Below, piece by piece: positions 54,264-54,284 of a stretch of 54,284 nt of DNA. A program made the translations under genes and the position numbers. This DNA comes from a virus: positions 1-54,284 of the IMG/VR virus record IMGVR_UViG_3300048908_000156; one strand, given 5' to 3'. Position 1 is the first letter of the stretch. The number at the start of each line of letters is the position of its first letter. The notes below the pieces were generated by a model. It was not told where the DNA came from. It was given only the letters and a program-made list of their open reading frames with translations, and searched no databases.

Positions 54264-54284
54264 CCAGGATGGAGCGGACCCGGG
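54260..54284 (+). CDS. Start of the collagen-like fibre gene (continues at base 1)
   Basis: ATG at 54260 overlaps the previous stop (ATGA). The eight complete codons read MTRMERTR; the last base joins bases 1-2 to make GAG and the frame continues as [19 protein letters not shown] into the fibre at 33. The in-frame join supports continuity of the two window ends. Confidence 0.8.

Noticed and set aside
1-54284. CRISPR arrays, tRNA genes, integrase or immunity repressor
   Set aside because: None was seen by eye. There are no regularly spaced repeats with unique spacers, no tRNA-like cloverleaf was noticed and no recombinase motifs were found. A tRNA scan would be needed to exclude tRNAs formally.

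Overview
This window looks like the complete genome of a tailed actinobacteriophage (siphovirus gene plan), cut open at an arbitrary point. The base composition is very GC-rich. Start codons are a mix of ATG and GTG with one TTG, most adjacent genes overlap as ATGA or GTGA, and the virion genes are of actinophage type. A reading frame that starts at 54260 and runs off the right end continues in frame at base 1 and reaches the collagen-like tail fibre, so the two ends belong together and the molecule is probably circular or circularly permuted at about 54.3 kb. No integrase, excisionase or immunity repressor was recognised, which suggests a lytic phage; the host genus cannot be fixed from sequence alone. 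No tRNA gene or CRISPR array was noticed by eye.

Layout. 1-5440: end of the tail module (a three-headed collagen/C1q-like fibre, a tail-collar protein, a small two-TM protein, a secreted collagen-like protein, two small proteins). 5394-7322, leftward: a winged-helix replication-initiator-like protein, a probable helicase-loader partner, a zinc-finger protein and an HNH-type protein. No phage DNA polymerase, primase or helicase was seen, so the host replisome is probably used. 7492-22818, rightward: early genes, mostly proteins of 50-150 aa, including an ERF-type annealing protein, a Cas4/RecB-like Fe-S nuclease, an HNH nuclease and a DUF932 protein. 22880-27454: a glycosyltransferase (leftward), then a rightward run of ParB-like protein, methyltransferase, PAPS-reductase-like enzyme, small protein, 2-oxoglutarate/Fe(II) dioxygenase and second ParB-like protein. 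This looks like a DNA (or other macromolecule) modification cassette and runs directly into the terminase genes (27458-29417). 29493-37663: another block of small genes that also holds the leftward lysis genes (M23 endolysin, two 29-residue membrane proteins, an EEP-fold nuclease and a secreted RTX-repeat protein). 37720-54263: portal, MuF-like protein, capsid protease, major capsid, connectors, major tail candidate, frameshifted tail chaperones, tape measure and minor tail proteins.

Regulation is the most striking feature. Fourteen sites share a promoter of the form TTTAGG/TTGAC, 16-18 bp, (GCG)TGTATAGT or TATACT, followed 11-43 bases later by a conserved GACCCGCC(A) element, mostly lying just before the ribosome-binding site. 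They head short operons of early-type genes, and one faces left inside the capsid module. A second promoter type, a TAnnnT or CAnnnT hexamer 6-7 bases before the start codon and without a ribosome-binding site, precedes the portal, first ParB, RTX, orphan collar and several membrane or small genes, implying leaderless transcripts. Strong hairpins at 19203, 22836, 35877, 42692 and 46955 probably end transcription units.
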